Assembly: GCF_001280065.1 (NCBI RefSeq) | Contig: NZ_LGEA01000001.1 | Coordinates: 124,001 to 188,000, forward strand | Direction: 5' to 3' | Length of the DNA: 64,000 bases | Origin: Streptomyces sp. NRRL B-1140 | GTDB lineage: Bacteria > Actinomycetota > Actinomycetes > Streptomycetales > Streptomycetaceae | Part shown: one piece after another, positions 49,980-60,061 of the stretch | Layout of the letters: each line of letters begins with the position of its first letter | Numbering within the stretch: the first letter of the stretch is position 1 | The notes under the pieces: generated by a model | What the model was told of the DNA's origin: nothing | What the model saw: only the letters and a program-made list of their open reading frames with translations | Database searches by the model: none | Translations under genes and position numbers: made by a program

Positions 49980-51221
49980 TCATGACACCGGCCGCGAATC
50001 CGCCCACATCACCTCGAACTCCTCGCGGTACGTGGGAAAGAGGCCGCTTTCGTCCATCTCGCCCGACTTGACCACCTTGCTGCCGTTGCGCAGCACGAAC
50101 ACGGGTGCCTCCATGCCCCGGGTGCGGCGCAGATAGCTCTGCACGACCGCGATGCCGTCCGCCCCGTCGCCGTCCACCAGGTACGCGGTGAAGCGGGGCG
50201 TCTCGTCGAACACCTGGATCTCGAAGGCGCCCGGGTCGCGCAGCCGGGCACGGACCCGGCGCATGTGCAGGATGTTCATCTCGACGGCCCGGCTGAGTTC
50301 GCCGCGCTTGATGCCCAGTTCACGCTCGCGGCGCTTGACCGCGCTGGAGGCCGGGTTGAGGAACAGCAGCCTCACCCGGCAGCCGGACTCGGCCAGCCGC
50401 ACCAGACGCCGGCCGGAGAAGTTCTGCACGAGCAGGTTGAGGCCGATGCCGATGGCGTCGAGGCGGCGGGCCCCGCCGAAGATGTCCTCGGCCGGGAACT
50501 GCCGCATCAGCCGCACCCGGTCCGGGTGGACGGCGACGACGTCGGCGTACCGGTCGCCGACCAGGTCCTCGACCGCGTCGATCGGCAGCCGGCGCGCCGA
50601 GGGCACGTCACCGCCCGCGCCCAGCATCTCCAGCAGCCGTGCCGAGGCCCGCTCGGCCTGGTTCAGCACGGCTTCGGACAGAGCCCGGTTGCGGGAGACG
50701 ACGTTGCGGGTGACCTCCAGCTCGTCGAGGGCGAGTTCGACGTCCCGGCGGTCGTCGAAGTACGGCTCGAAGCACGGCCAGTGCTGCACCATCAGCTCGC
50801 GCAGCTGGGGCAGCGTGAGGAAGGACAGGACGTTGTCGTCGGCCGGGTCGAGCAGATAGCCCTTGCGGCGGCTGACCTCGCGGACGGCCACGGCGCGCTG
50901 CACCCATTCCTGGCCGGCCGGTCCGGCGGCGGCCACCACCCAGTCCTCGCCGTGGACGGGTTCGTAGACGGGCCGCAGCACGGCGGCGACGACCGCGCGC
51001 AGCCGCTGTTCGACGAGGTTCAGCCAGATGTAGGCCCGGCCGGCCCGCTGGGCGCGGGTGCGCACCTCGCGCCAGGCGTCGGCGTTCCAGTCCAGTTCCG
51101 GGCCGATCGAGCCCGTCGCGTCCATCGGCCGCGCCAGGGACACGGCTCCGGTCGGGACATCTGTGGAGTTCCCCTCGTGACCCTCGTCACCAGGGGGCAG
51201 CTCCAGCCCTCCCGAGCCCAC
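49980..51221 (-). CDS. SAV2148-family HEPN domain protein
   Basis: 413 residues from the GTG at 51221 (GGAAGG upstream); a 14-residue longer start at 51263 is less likely. The N-terminal half (about 45-220, WNADAWREVRTRAQRAGRAY, IWLNLVEQRLRAVV and RNVVSRNRALSEAVLNQAE) is an all-helical HEPN-type domain in which RNxxxRNRxL supplies the Rx4-6H-like RNase motif region in degenerate form. The C-terminal half (about 230-413, LLVQNFSGRRLVRLAESGCR and YREEFEVMWADSRPVS) is a phospholipase-D-like DUF. Highly conserved in streptomycetes, function unproven; HEPN proteins often act in RNA cleavage during stress or conflict. Confidence 0.85.
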   Translation of the reverse strand: MGSGGLELPPGDEGHEGNSTDVPTGAVSLARPMDATGSIGPELDWNADAWREVRTRAQRAGRAYIWLNLVEQRLRAVVAAVLRPVYEPVHGEDWVVAAAGPAGQEWVQRAVAVREVSRRKGYLLDPADDNVLSFLTLPQLRELMVQHWPCFEPYFDDRRDVELALDELEVTRNVVSRNRALSEAVLNQAERASARLLEMLGAGGDVPSARRLPIDAVEDLVGDRYADVVAVHPDRVRLMRQFPAEDIFGGARRLDAIGIGLNLLVQNFSGRRLVRLAESGCRVRLLFLNPASSAVKRRERELGIKRGELSRAVEMNILHMRRVRARLRDPGAFEIQVFDETPRFTAYLVDGDGADGIAVVQSYLRRTRGMEAPVFVLRNGSKVVKSGEMDESGLFPTYREEFEVMWADSRPVS

Positions 51222-51323
51222 CCGCGCACCGCCTTCCGCTCCCCCGAGCACTCCCCTTGTCAACGATCAAGGAAGGGTACTCCGGGAGCGGTCGGCGGTG
51301 CAGCCGGATGGGCAGGCTGATTC

Positions 51324-52649
51324 TCAACCCCGGGGCCGCCAGTGCCCGTTCTGCCAGCCGAGCTCGGCCGGAGTGAGCGGATTCATGGCGGTGACGTCGC
51401 GCGGGACGATGGAGAAGCCCTGCCAGTGGACGGGCATGGGCTGCTGGTCCTCGTCCCGGGCGATGTGATGGAAGCCGATGTTCGTCCAGACCACCGGGTG
51501 GGTCAGGGACTGCCCGTTCACCCACTTGTCGACGGACTTCCCGGCGCCCGCCCCGCAGTTGCCGGGATTGTTGCTGGCGAACAGTTCGCACTTGTTGTAC
51601 TGCGTGACGTACACGTCGTGCTTGGTGTAGCTGCGGCCGGGGTACTTGGTGGTGGGTCCGGGGACGATCTCGTAGGAGCGCGCGTGTCCGTCCTTGTTCT
51701 TGCCGGTCGCGCTGACCACGCGCCACCAGCGGTAGCTCTTGCTGTCCCCGGCCAGTTCCTTGGTCACCTTGGTCCGGGTGGTCCTGGTGGTGGGGGCGCG
51801 CTGTCCCCGGGTGGGCGCGGTGACGGTGGAGTCGTACTGCTCGACGGTGTTCTTCGTGGAGCCGTCGAGCGCGAAGTCGAGCCGCCAGAAGGCGTTGTGG
51901 CTGTGGCTGGTGGCCTTGGCCGCGCTCGCGCCCTTGCCGATCGGCCAGCCGCGGCCGTCGCCGGCGTCGTAGTCGTCCCAGGACAGGCTGCCGGTGGCGC
52001 CGACGTTCATGGTGATCGTGCCGTCGTCCTGGAAGCGCCACTCGGTCATGTACTCGTACCAGCCGACCTGGTTCACCGTGTAGACGAGGAGGTCCTTGCC
52101 CTCGGCCTGGAAGACCTTGTTCGCGGTGTCGCCCTGCATGCGGTAGGCGTGGCCGCGGGAGCGGGTGGTGGTGCACAGGCCCTTGACGTTCGGGTCCTCG
52201 TTCCAGGAGTCCGGGACCTTGACGGTCTTGATGGTGCCGCCGGGGCACTCGCTCGGCGCGAGGTTCATCAGGCCCTGGGCGAAGTCGAAGCCGGTGAGGT
52301 CGTCGTACTCGACGTTGCCGTCGTCGTAGGGGACGTGGATCTGACCGAGCCGGGCACTGTTGAGGACCCTGATCGGTTTGGGTTCGCCCTTGGGCTGGTA
52401 CGAGATCTTCTCCAGGACGAGCCCGGCCTTGCCGTCGTAGCGCCAGCACATCCGCCAGGTGGTGCCGGAGGAGAGCTTCTGCTCGACGCGGTAGGCGGCG
52501 CTGCAGTCGGCGGCGGGCGGCGCGGCGGGGGCGGCCTTCGGCTGGGCGGTGGCCGGTCCCGCGCCGGCCGTGGCGCCCGCGGCCAGCGCGGCCACGGTCA
52601 GGCCCACGGCCGCGCGGGTGCGGGCCTTGCTGTTGCTGTTCACGCGCAT
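51324..52649 (-). CDS. Secreted copper amine oxidase catalytic domain (split enzyme, C-terminal half)
   Basis: 441 residues with a Sec signal peptide (about 1-36). The protein corresponds only to the catalytic D4 domain of copper amine oxidases: copper ligands His249 and His251 (SHSHNAFWRLDFALDG) and His394 or 395 (WTNIGFHHIARDED), and the topaquinone-precursor tyrosine region VGWYEYMTEWRFQDDG at about 195-210. The normal motif is Asn-Tyr-Asp/Glu; here Trp197 replaces the Asn before Tyr198, so cofactor formation or reactivity may differ. The N-terminal D2-D3 domains are missing but are matched by the product of the gene just upstream. The amine substrate is unknown. Confidence 0.82.
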   Translation of the reverse strand: MRVNSNSKARTRAAVGLTVAALAAGATAGAGPATAQPKAAPAAPPAADCSAAYRVEQKLSSGTTWRMCWRYDGKAGLVLEKISYQPKGEPKPIRVLNSARLGQIHVPYDDGNVEYDDLTGFDFAQGLMNLAPSECPGGTIKTVKVPDSWNEDPNVKGLCTTTRSRGHAYRMQGDTANKVFQAEGKDLLVYTVNQVGWYEYMTEWRFQDDGTITMNVGATGSLSWDDYDAGDGRGWPIGKGASAAKATSHSHNAFWRLDFALDGSTKNTVEQYDSTVTAPTRGQRAPTTRTTRTKVTKELAGDSKSYRWWRVVSATGKNKDGHARSYEIVPGPTTKYPGRSYTKHDVYVTQYNKCELFASNNPGNCGAGAGKSVDKWVNGQSLTHPVVWTNIGFHHIARDEDQQPMPVHWQGFSIVPRDVTAMNPLTPAELGWQNGHWRPRG

Positions 52650-52706
52650 GACGAGATGACTCCCTGACGAGGAGGAGCGAGGTGGACGGTGAGTGAAGCG
52701 GGCGGG

Positions 52707-53534
52707 TCAGTGACCGAGCCGGGCGACCTTGCGGGCGCTCAGGTCGATCACCAGCGACCTGGCGTCGACCCACGGACCGTTCTTGATCTTCGGGAACAGC
52801 CGGACGCAGCGGTGCTCTCCGCACTTGTCGAGCACGGCGGGCTGGGCGCCCGGTGCGGCCCGGTAGACGGCTCCGCTGAGCTGGAGCTGGTCCGGGGAGG
52901 TGAGCGCCTTGCCGGTGGCGTCCCGGTAGTCGGCCTTCAGGCCCGCGCCGAGCGCGTCGGCGATCAGGAGGCCGGCCGCCTCGGCCTTCTCGGCGCGGCT
53001 CAGCGGCGGCTGGACACCGTGCTGGGTGCCGGTCGCCACGACCGTGCCGGTGCCGAGATCGACGGTCCGGGTGACGAGAGTGTCGTCCCCGTAGTCGTAG
53101 AACGTCACGTCGGCGCGCCGGGGCGCCTCCGGCCCGCCCGCGTCGTCGGAGTCGGGCTCGGCGAGGTCGACGCCGAGGCGCTCGGGACCCCGTTCCCCGT
53201 CGACGCTCTCGCTGCTGCTGAACAGCTGCCGGCTGAGGGCGATCTTCTCGGCCCGCTGCAGCTCGTCGTCGGTCAGCGGATCACGGCCCTCCCCTTTCCG
53301 CCCTTCGGAGGGGGCCGCCTCGACGACACCCGGCGCCACCGCCCGGCCGCCCGCCCCGGCGGCGCCCGCCCCCGCGGCCGCGGACTGCGGGACGGACCGC
53401 CCCGCCCGCGTGCCGCCCTCGTCCGCCCCCGCCGTGCCCGGCAGGGTCACCGCCACCATCACGGCGGTCCCGGCCACCGCGATGGCGGTACCGGCCACCA
53501 CCTTGCCCAGGTGGCGGTGCACTATGTTGCGCAC
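52707..53534 (-). CDS. Secreted protein matching the copper amine oxidase D2/D3 domains (split enzyme, N-terminal half)
   Basis: 275 residues from the GTG at 53534 (GGGGGAAG upstream), with a signal peptide ending near GTAGADEG. After an Ala/Gly-rich linker, residues about 85-275 align by eye with the D2-D3 part of amine oxidases such as A. globiformis phenylethylamine oxidase: DPLTDDELQRAEKIAL, then PRRADVTFYDYGDDTLVTRT, VDLGTGTVVATGTQHGVQPP, and the end WVDARSLVIDLSARKVARLG, where the one-chain enzyme passes into D4. The downstream gene supplies D4 with its own signal peptide, 57 bp later, so two exported chains may assemble into one oxidase. Confidence 0.75.
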   Translation of the reverse strand: MRNIVHRHLGKVVAGTAIAVAGTAVMVAVTLPGTAGADEGGTRAGRSVPQSAAAGAGAAGAGGRAVAPGVVEAAPSEGRKGEGRDPLTDDELQRAEKIALSRQLFSSSESVDGERGPERLGVDLAEPDSDDAGGPEAPRRADVTFYDYGDDTLVTRTVDLGTGTVVATGTQHGVQPPLSRAEKAEAAGLLIADALGAGLKADYRDATGKALTSPDQLQLSGAVYRAAPGAQPAVLDKCGEHRCVRLFPKIKNGPWVDARSLVIDLSARKVARLGH

Positions 53535-53713
53535 GTCTTCCCCCTACTCCCCCAAGCCCCGGGAGTATGTATGAGCCCCATTGGTTTGGCATACCGCGTA
53601 TGCACTGGTCACTCGGTAAGAGGGAGATAAGTCATAGGAGGTTCCCTCACTTTCGGGGAGACTCGGGACCAAGGCGTCCCCACCGGCGCCGCACACCTGA
53701 AAGAGTCGTATCC

Positions 53714-55864
<2,151 letters not shown>

Positions 55865-55877
55865 CCACCCGGCGCGT

Positions 55878-55915
55878 GCGCGTCGTCCGGAATGCCACCC
55901 GTCCGGGCGACGCGC
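55878..55915 (+). terminator. Hairpin between glgX and treY
   Basis: GCGCGTCGTCCGG (55878-55890) pairs with CCGGGCGACGCGC (55903-55915): 13 bp with one G-U wobble, 12-nt loop, no T tract. It may end or attenuate the glgX transcript before treY. Confidence 0.6.
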
Positions 55916-55972
55916 GGCGCACCTGGCGCGGGGGATGACACGAACGGCGGCAGGGCGGGTACGTAGGTCTCC

Positions 55973-58342
55973 ATGACACCTGAGCGACTTGACCCGGTGG
56001 TGCCCACGGCCACGTACCGGCTGCAGCTGCAGCCCGAGTTCCCGTTCGGAGCAGCGGCGGCCGTCGTGCCGTACCTGGCCTCGCTCGGCGTCTCGCACCT
56101 GCACCTGTCCCCCGTCCTGGAGGCGGTGCCGGGCTCGACGCACGGCTACGACGTCGTCGACCACGCGCGCGTGCGTGAGGAACTGGGCGGCGAGGAGGGG
56201 CTGCGGGCGCTGGCGCGTACCGCGCGCGAGCACGGACTCGGCCTGGTGGTGGACATCGTCCCGAACCACATGGCCATGGCCCCCCGCCACAACCGGGCCC
56301 TGTGGGAGGTGCTGCGCGAGGGCCCGAAGTCGCCGTACGCGCGCTGGTTCGACATCGACTGGGAGGCGCAGGACGGCCAGGTGCTGCTGCCGGTCCTCGG
56401 CGGGCCACTGGGCGAGGTGCTCGGCGAACTGCGCGTCGACGGGGACGTGCTGCGCTACTACGACCACGTCCTGCCGCTGCGCGAGGGCACCGAGGACCTG
56501 CCCCTGCCGCATCTGCTGGACGCGCAGTGGTACCGGCCGGTGTGGTGGCGGCTGGCCCGGACCGAGCTCAACTACCGGCGGTTCTTCAGCATCTCGGAGC
56601 TCATCGGGGTGCGGGTGGAGGACCCGGAGGTGTTCGAGGCCACCCACGGCAAGATCCTCGGGCTGCTGCACGAGGGCGTGATCGACGGGCTGCGCATCGA
56701 CCACCCCGACGGGCTCGCCGACCCCGACGGCTACCTCCGCAGGCTGCACGAGGCGACCGGGGGCCGCTGGACGGTCGTGGAGAAGATCCTCGCCGACGGC
56801 GAGCGGCTGCCCGCGTCCTGGCCCGTCGCGGGGACCACTGGCTACGACGCCCTGCGGCACGTGGACGGGGTGTTCACGGACCCCGCCGGGTTCGGGGACC
56901 TGCTGGGGCGGTACCGGCGTTTCGCGGCCCCGCAGACCGACCGGGGCGGGCAGTGGGATGCGACGGTGCGCAGGGCGGCGTACAAGGTCCTCACGCACGA
57001 GCTGGCGACGGAGACCGACCGGCTCACCCGGGTGGCGAGCCGGCTGTGCGCGACCTCGCCGGAGCCGGCCCTGCGCGACCGGGCCCCCTGGGCGCTGCGC
57101 ACCGCGCTCCAGGAGCTGCTGGTCCGGATGGAGGTCTACCGGCCCTACGAGTCCTCCGACGCGGCGGCCGTGGTCACCGAGGAGGCCGCCGCCGACGCCC
57201 GGCACGCCTTCGCCGTGCCCGAGGAGGCCGGTGCCGTGGACGTGGTGCGGGACCTGGTGCTCGGGCGGTACGGCGACGAACCCGCCCAGCTGGAGTTCCG
57301 GACGCGGTTCGCGCAGACCTCCTCGGCGCTGCGGGCCAAGTCCGTGGAGGACACGGCGTTCTACCGGTACGTGCCGCTGCTGTCGGCGACCGAGGTGGGC
57401 GGGAACCCGGGTTCCCCCGCCCTGTCGCCGGAGGAGTTCCACGCGTACTGCGCGCGCGTGCAGCGTGACTGGCCCGTCACCGGGACGGTGGCCACGACGC
57501 ACGACACCAAGCGCAGCGCGGACGTCCGGGCGGCGCTGCACGTGCTCACCGAATGCCCCGACCGCTTCGCGGACGTGCTCGCGGAGGTGACCCGCACCGG
57601 GGAGGGGGTGCCGGACGCGCAGCTCGCGTGGGCCGCCTGGCAGACGGTGTTCGGACTGGGACCGGCCCCACAGGCGCTGGAGCGGGTGCAGGGGGCACTG
57701 CTGAAACACGTGCGGGAGGCGGGCCTGCACACGAGCTGGACCGAGCAGGAGCCGCCGTACGAGGAGGCCGTGCGGGGTTTCGTTGCGGCCGGGCCGTGCG
57801 GGGCGCCGGGCGAGCGGGTCGCCGCGTTCCGGGAGTCGCTGGCGCCGTACATCCGGGCCAACGTGCTGGGCACGGCCCTGGTGCAGCTGACGATGCCGGG
57901 CGTCCCGGACGTCTACCAGGGCACGGAGGCCGAGTACCGGGCGCTGGTCGACCCGGACAACCGGCGGGCGGTGGACTTCCCGCCCGCGGAGTCCGGCGGC
58001 ACGTCCGGGGAGAAGACGGCGGTGACGAAGGCGGCGCTGGGGCTGCGGGCCCGGCGGCCCGGCGCCTTCGGTGACACGGCGACATACATGGCGTTGCCGG
58101 CCGAGGGTCCGGCGGCCGCGCACTGCCTGGCCTTCGTCCGCTCCGGCGAGGTGCTGACGGCCGTGACCCGCCTGTCCCTGCGGCTCGCGGAGGCCGGCGG
58201 CTGGCGGGACACGCTGCTGCCGCTGCCGCCGGGCCGCTGGGCGGACGTGCTGGAGCCGGGGCGCGAGTTCACGGGGCACGCGCGCGTGGAAGAGCTGTTC
58301 GAGGGACTGCCGGTGGCGTTGCTGGAGAGGGTGGGCGACTGA
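55973..58342 (+). CDS. treY: Malto-oligosyltrehalose synthase
   Basis: 789 residues, GH13_26. It isomerises the reducing-end alpha-1,4 bond of maltodextrins to alpha,alpha-1,1, the first step of the TreYZ trehalose route. TYRLQLQPEFPFGAAAAVVP and SHLHLSPVLEAVPGSTHGYD are the classical start; DGLRIDHPDGLADPDGY carries the nucleophile Asp, WTVVEKILADGE the Glu, and VATTHDTKRSADVRA the third acid. TreZ is encoded 4 kb downstream rather than next door. TACGTA lies 7 nt before the ATG, with no ribosome site. Confidence 0.95.
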   Translation: MTPERLDPVVPTATYRLQLQPEFPFGAAAAVVPYLASLGVSHLHLSPVLEAVPGSTHGYDVVDHARVREELGGEEGLRALARTAREHGLGLVVDIVPNHMAMAPRHNRALWEVLREGPKSPYARWFDIDWEAQDGQVLLPVLGGPLGEVLGELRVDGDVLRYYDHVLPLREGTEDLPLPHLLDAQWYRPVWWRLARTELNYRRFFSISELIGVRVEDPEVFEATHGKILGLLHEGVIDGLRIDHPDGLADPDGYLRRLHEATGGRWTVVEKILADGERLPASWPVAGTTGYDALRHVDGVFTDPAGFGDLLGRYRRFAAPQTDRGGQWDATVRRAAYKVLTHELATETDRLTRVASRLCATSPEPALRDRAPWALRTALQELLVRMEVYRPYESSDAAAVVTEEAAADARHAFAVPEEAGAVDVVRDLVLGRYGDEPAQLEFRTRFAQTSSALRAKSVEDTAFYRYVPLLSATEVGGNPGSPALSPEEFHAYCARVQRDWPVTGTVATTHDTKRSADVRAALHVLTECPDRFADVLAEVTRTGEGVPDAQLAWAAWQTVFGLGPAPQALERVQGALLKHVREAGLHTSWTEQEPPYEEAVRGFVAAGPCGAPGERVAAFRESLAPYIRANVLGTALVQLTMPGVPDVYQGTEAEYRALVDPDNRRAVDFPPAESGGTSGEKTAVTKAALGLRARRPGAFGDTATYMALPAEGPAAAHCLAFVRSGEVLTAVTRLSLRLAEAGGWRDTLLPLPPGRWADVLEPGREFTGHARVEELFEGLPVALLERVGD

Positions 58343-58344
58343 GG

Positions 58345-58745
58345 TCAGGCGACCGAGGAGCCGTCCCGCGGGCAGTCCTCGCACCCCGGCAGCGGGGCGC
58401 GCGGGTGCGGCCAGGACGTCCGCAGGAGGTCGACGAACCTCTCCGCGGCACCGTTCGGCGGCAGGCGCGAGAAGACCGTCAGGGTGCGCCGCCAGGAGGG
58501 GTCGGGACGGCCGGCTCCGGCAGTGTGACGTCGTCCGGACCGCGAAGCGGTCGTCGATGGGCACCAGGAGGACGATCTCCTCCTGGCCGACCGTGGCGAC
58601 GAGGCCCGGCGGGTCGGCCGGTGCCGGGCCGACGGCGAGATCCACCGCGCCCCGCAGGATCTGCTCCTCCAGCGCAACCGTGCTTCCGGGCGCTCCCTCG
58701 GAGCGACCCGGTCGCACCCTTGACACCGCACCATGGCCGTGGGGT
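58345..58745 (-). pseudogene. Decayed LysR-family regulator fragment
   Basis: Two out-of-frame pieces of a LysR effector-binding domain. Upstream, VALEEQILRGAVDLAVGPAP and GLVATVGQEEIVLLVPIDDR (about 58680-58540) read in one frame. Downstream, a C-terminal end LTVFSRLPPNGAAERFVDLL then RTSWPHPRAPLPG reads in another frame to the stop at 58345. About 100 residues between them and the DNA-binding N-terminus are missing. The pieces lie in the gap between treY and the first M14 gene, so a regulator of this locus seems to have been lost. Confidence 0.6.
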
Positions 58746-58770
58746 ACTGCGATGGCGAACTCGGGCGGAT

Positions 58771-60027
58771 GTGACGGGGGTGAGTGTCCTGCCGGAGCTG
58801 CGCTACCCGACGGTGACCGAACAGGTCTCAGCTGCCCGGGCGTTGACCGCTCAGCGCCCCGGTGTGTGCACCCTGCGGCAGGTGGGTGTCTCACGCGCGG
58901 GCAGGCCCCTGCACCTGCTGTCCGTGGGCCGCGCGCGCCGTGCCGTGCTGGTGGTCGCCGGCGCCCACGCCAACGAGCCGACCGGTTCCTGCACCCTGCT
59001 CGCGGTGGCCCGCCGGGTCCTGGAGCAGCGGCAGTTGCGCGACGGCGTCTCCTGGCACTTCCTGCTGTGCGCGGACCCCGACGGGGCGAGTCTGCACGTG
59101 ACGCCCGCACCGCGCAGCCTCTTCGACTACCACCTCGGGTTCTTCCGGCCCGCGGGCCCGGAGCAGCCCGAGTGGGCACCGTCCCTGCTGCCCCCGGACC
59201 GGCTGCCGCCCGAGACGAGGGCCCTGACGGGTGTCATCGACGAGCTGCGTCCCTACCTCCAGGTCACCCTGCACGGCACCGACCTGGGCGGCAGCTGGGT
59301 GCAGCTGACCAGGGACGTGCCCGGGCTGGCGGAGCCGTTCGCGAAGTCGGCGGCCGAGCTGCACATCCCGGTGGAGACGGGCGCCTCCGACGCCGCGGGC
59401 TGGCCCGCGTCCGGGCCGGGCGTGCACGTCATGCCGGCGCCGGGGATCGGACCGGCGTACCCGAGCCTGCCGGACGACGCGCGGCACAGCACCTGGTACC
59501 ACGCTCACCGGTACGGCGGGCTGACCGCGGTGGTCGAAGTGCCGATGTGGGCGAGCGACCTGGTGGACGACCCGGCTCCGCATCCGGCTCCGGCGGCGGC
59601 GATCGGGCGGCTGGCCCGCCGGCTGCAGCGGGACGCGCTGGAGGTCACGCGCGTGCTCGACCAGGCGCTGCCCCGGCTGGCGGACCTGGACGGCCCGTTG
59701 CTGCGGGCGGCCCGATGGGGTCTCGAACTGGTGCCGGGGCTGGCCTCCGACCTGCTGAACACCCCGCCCGCCGACCTCACCCGGGCGTACGTCGGGAGCG
59801 TGGACGCGTTCGCGCGCCGTGTGCCACTGCGGGCGGCGGCGATGCTGCTGCGCGTGCTGCGCGGGACCGACGACGAGGCGGCGATGCAGCTGGAGGAGCT
59901 GGTGTCGGCCTGGAGCGGCGCTTTCGCGCAGCGTTTCCGCGCCCGCTGGGTGCCCTTGGAGCACCAGGTGGAGCACCAGTCCCGCACGGTCGTCGCGGCG
60001 GCGCTGCACGCGCGCGAGAGGGCGTAG
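58771..60027 (+). CDS. M14-family zinc carboxypeptidase, paralogue A
   Basis: 418 residues from the GTG at 58771 (another GTG at 58780 is possible). The M14 zinc motif HxxE is GAHANEPTG with His66 and Glu69; the third zinc His is probably in LQVTLHGTDLGG and the catalytic Glu in AVVEVPMW. RYPTVTEQVSAARALTAQRP resembles the family's N-terminal domain and there is no signal peptide. Members cleave C-terminal residues of peptides or of peptidoglycan-like or glycosylated substrates. It faces a paralogue end to end, 34 bp apart. Confidence 0.83.
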   Translation: MTGVSVLPELRYPTVTEQVSAARALTAQRPGVCTLRQVGVSRAGRPLHLLSVGRARRAVLVVAGAHANEPTGSCTLLAVARRVLEQRQLRDGVSWHFLLCADPDGASLHVTPAPRSLFDYHLGFFRPAGPEQPEWAPSLLPPDRLPPETRALTGVIDELRPYLQVTLHGTDLGGSWVQLTRDVPGLAEPFAKSAAELHIPVETGASDAAGWPASGPGVHVMPAPGIGPAYPSLPDDARHSTWYHAHRYGGLTAVVEVPMWASDLVDDPAPHPAPAAAIGRLARRLQRDALEVTRVLDQALPRLADLDGPLLRAARWGLELVPGLASDLLNTPPADLTRAYVGSVDAFARRVPLRAAAMLLRVLRGTDDEAAMQLEELVSAWSGAFAQRFRARWVPLEHQVEHQSRTVVAAALHARERA

Positions 60028-60061
60028 CGGCACGTGGGCACACGATCGGACGGCTGCCGGC

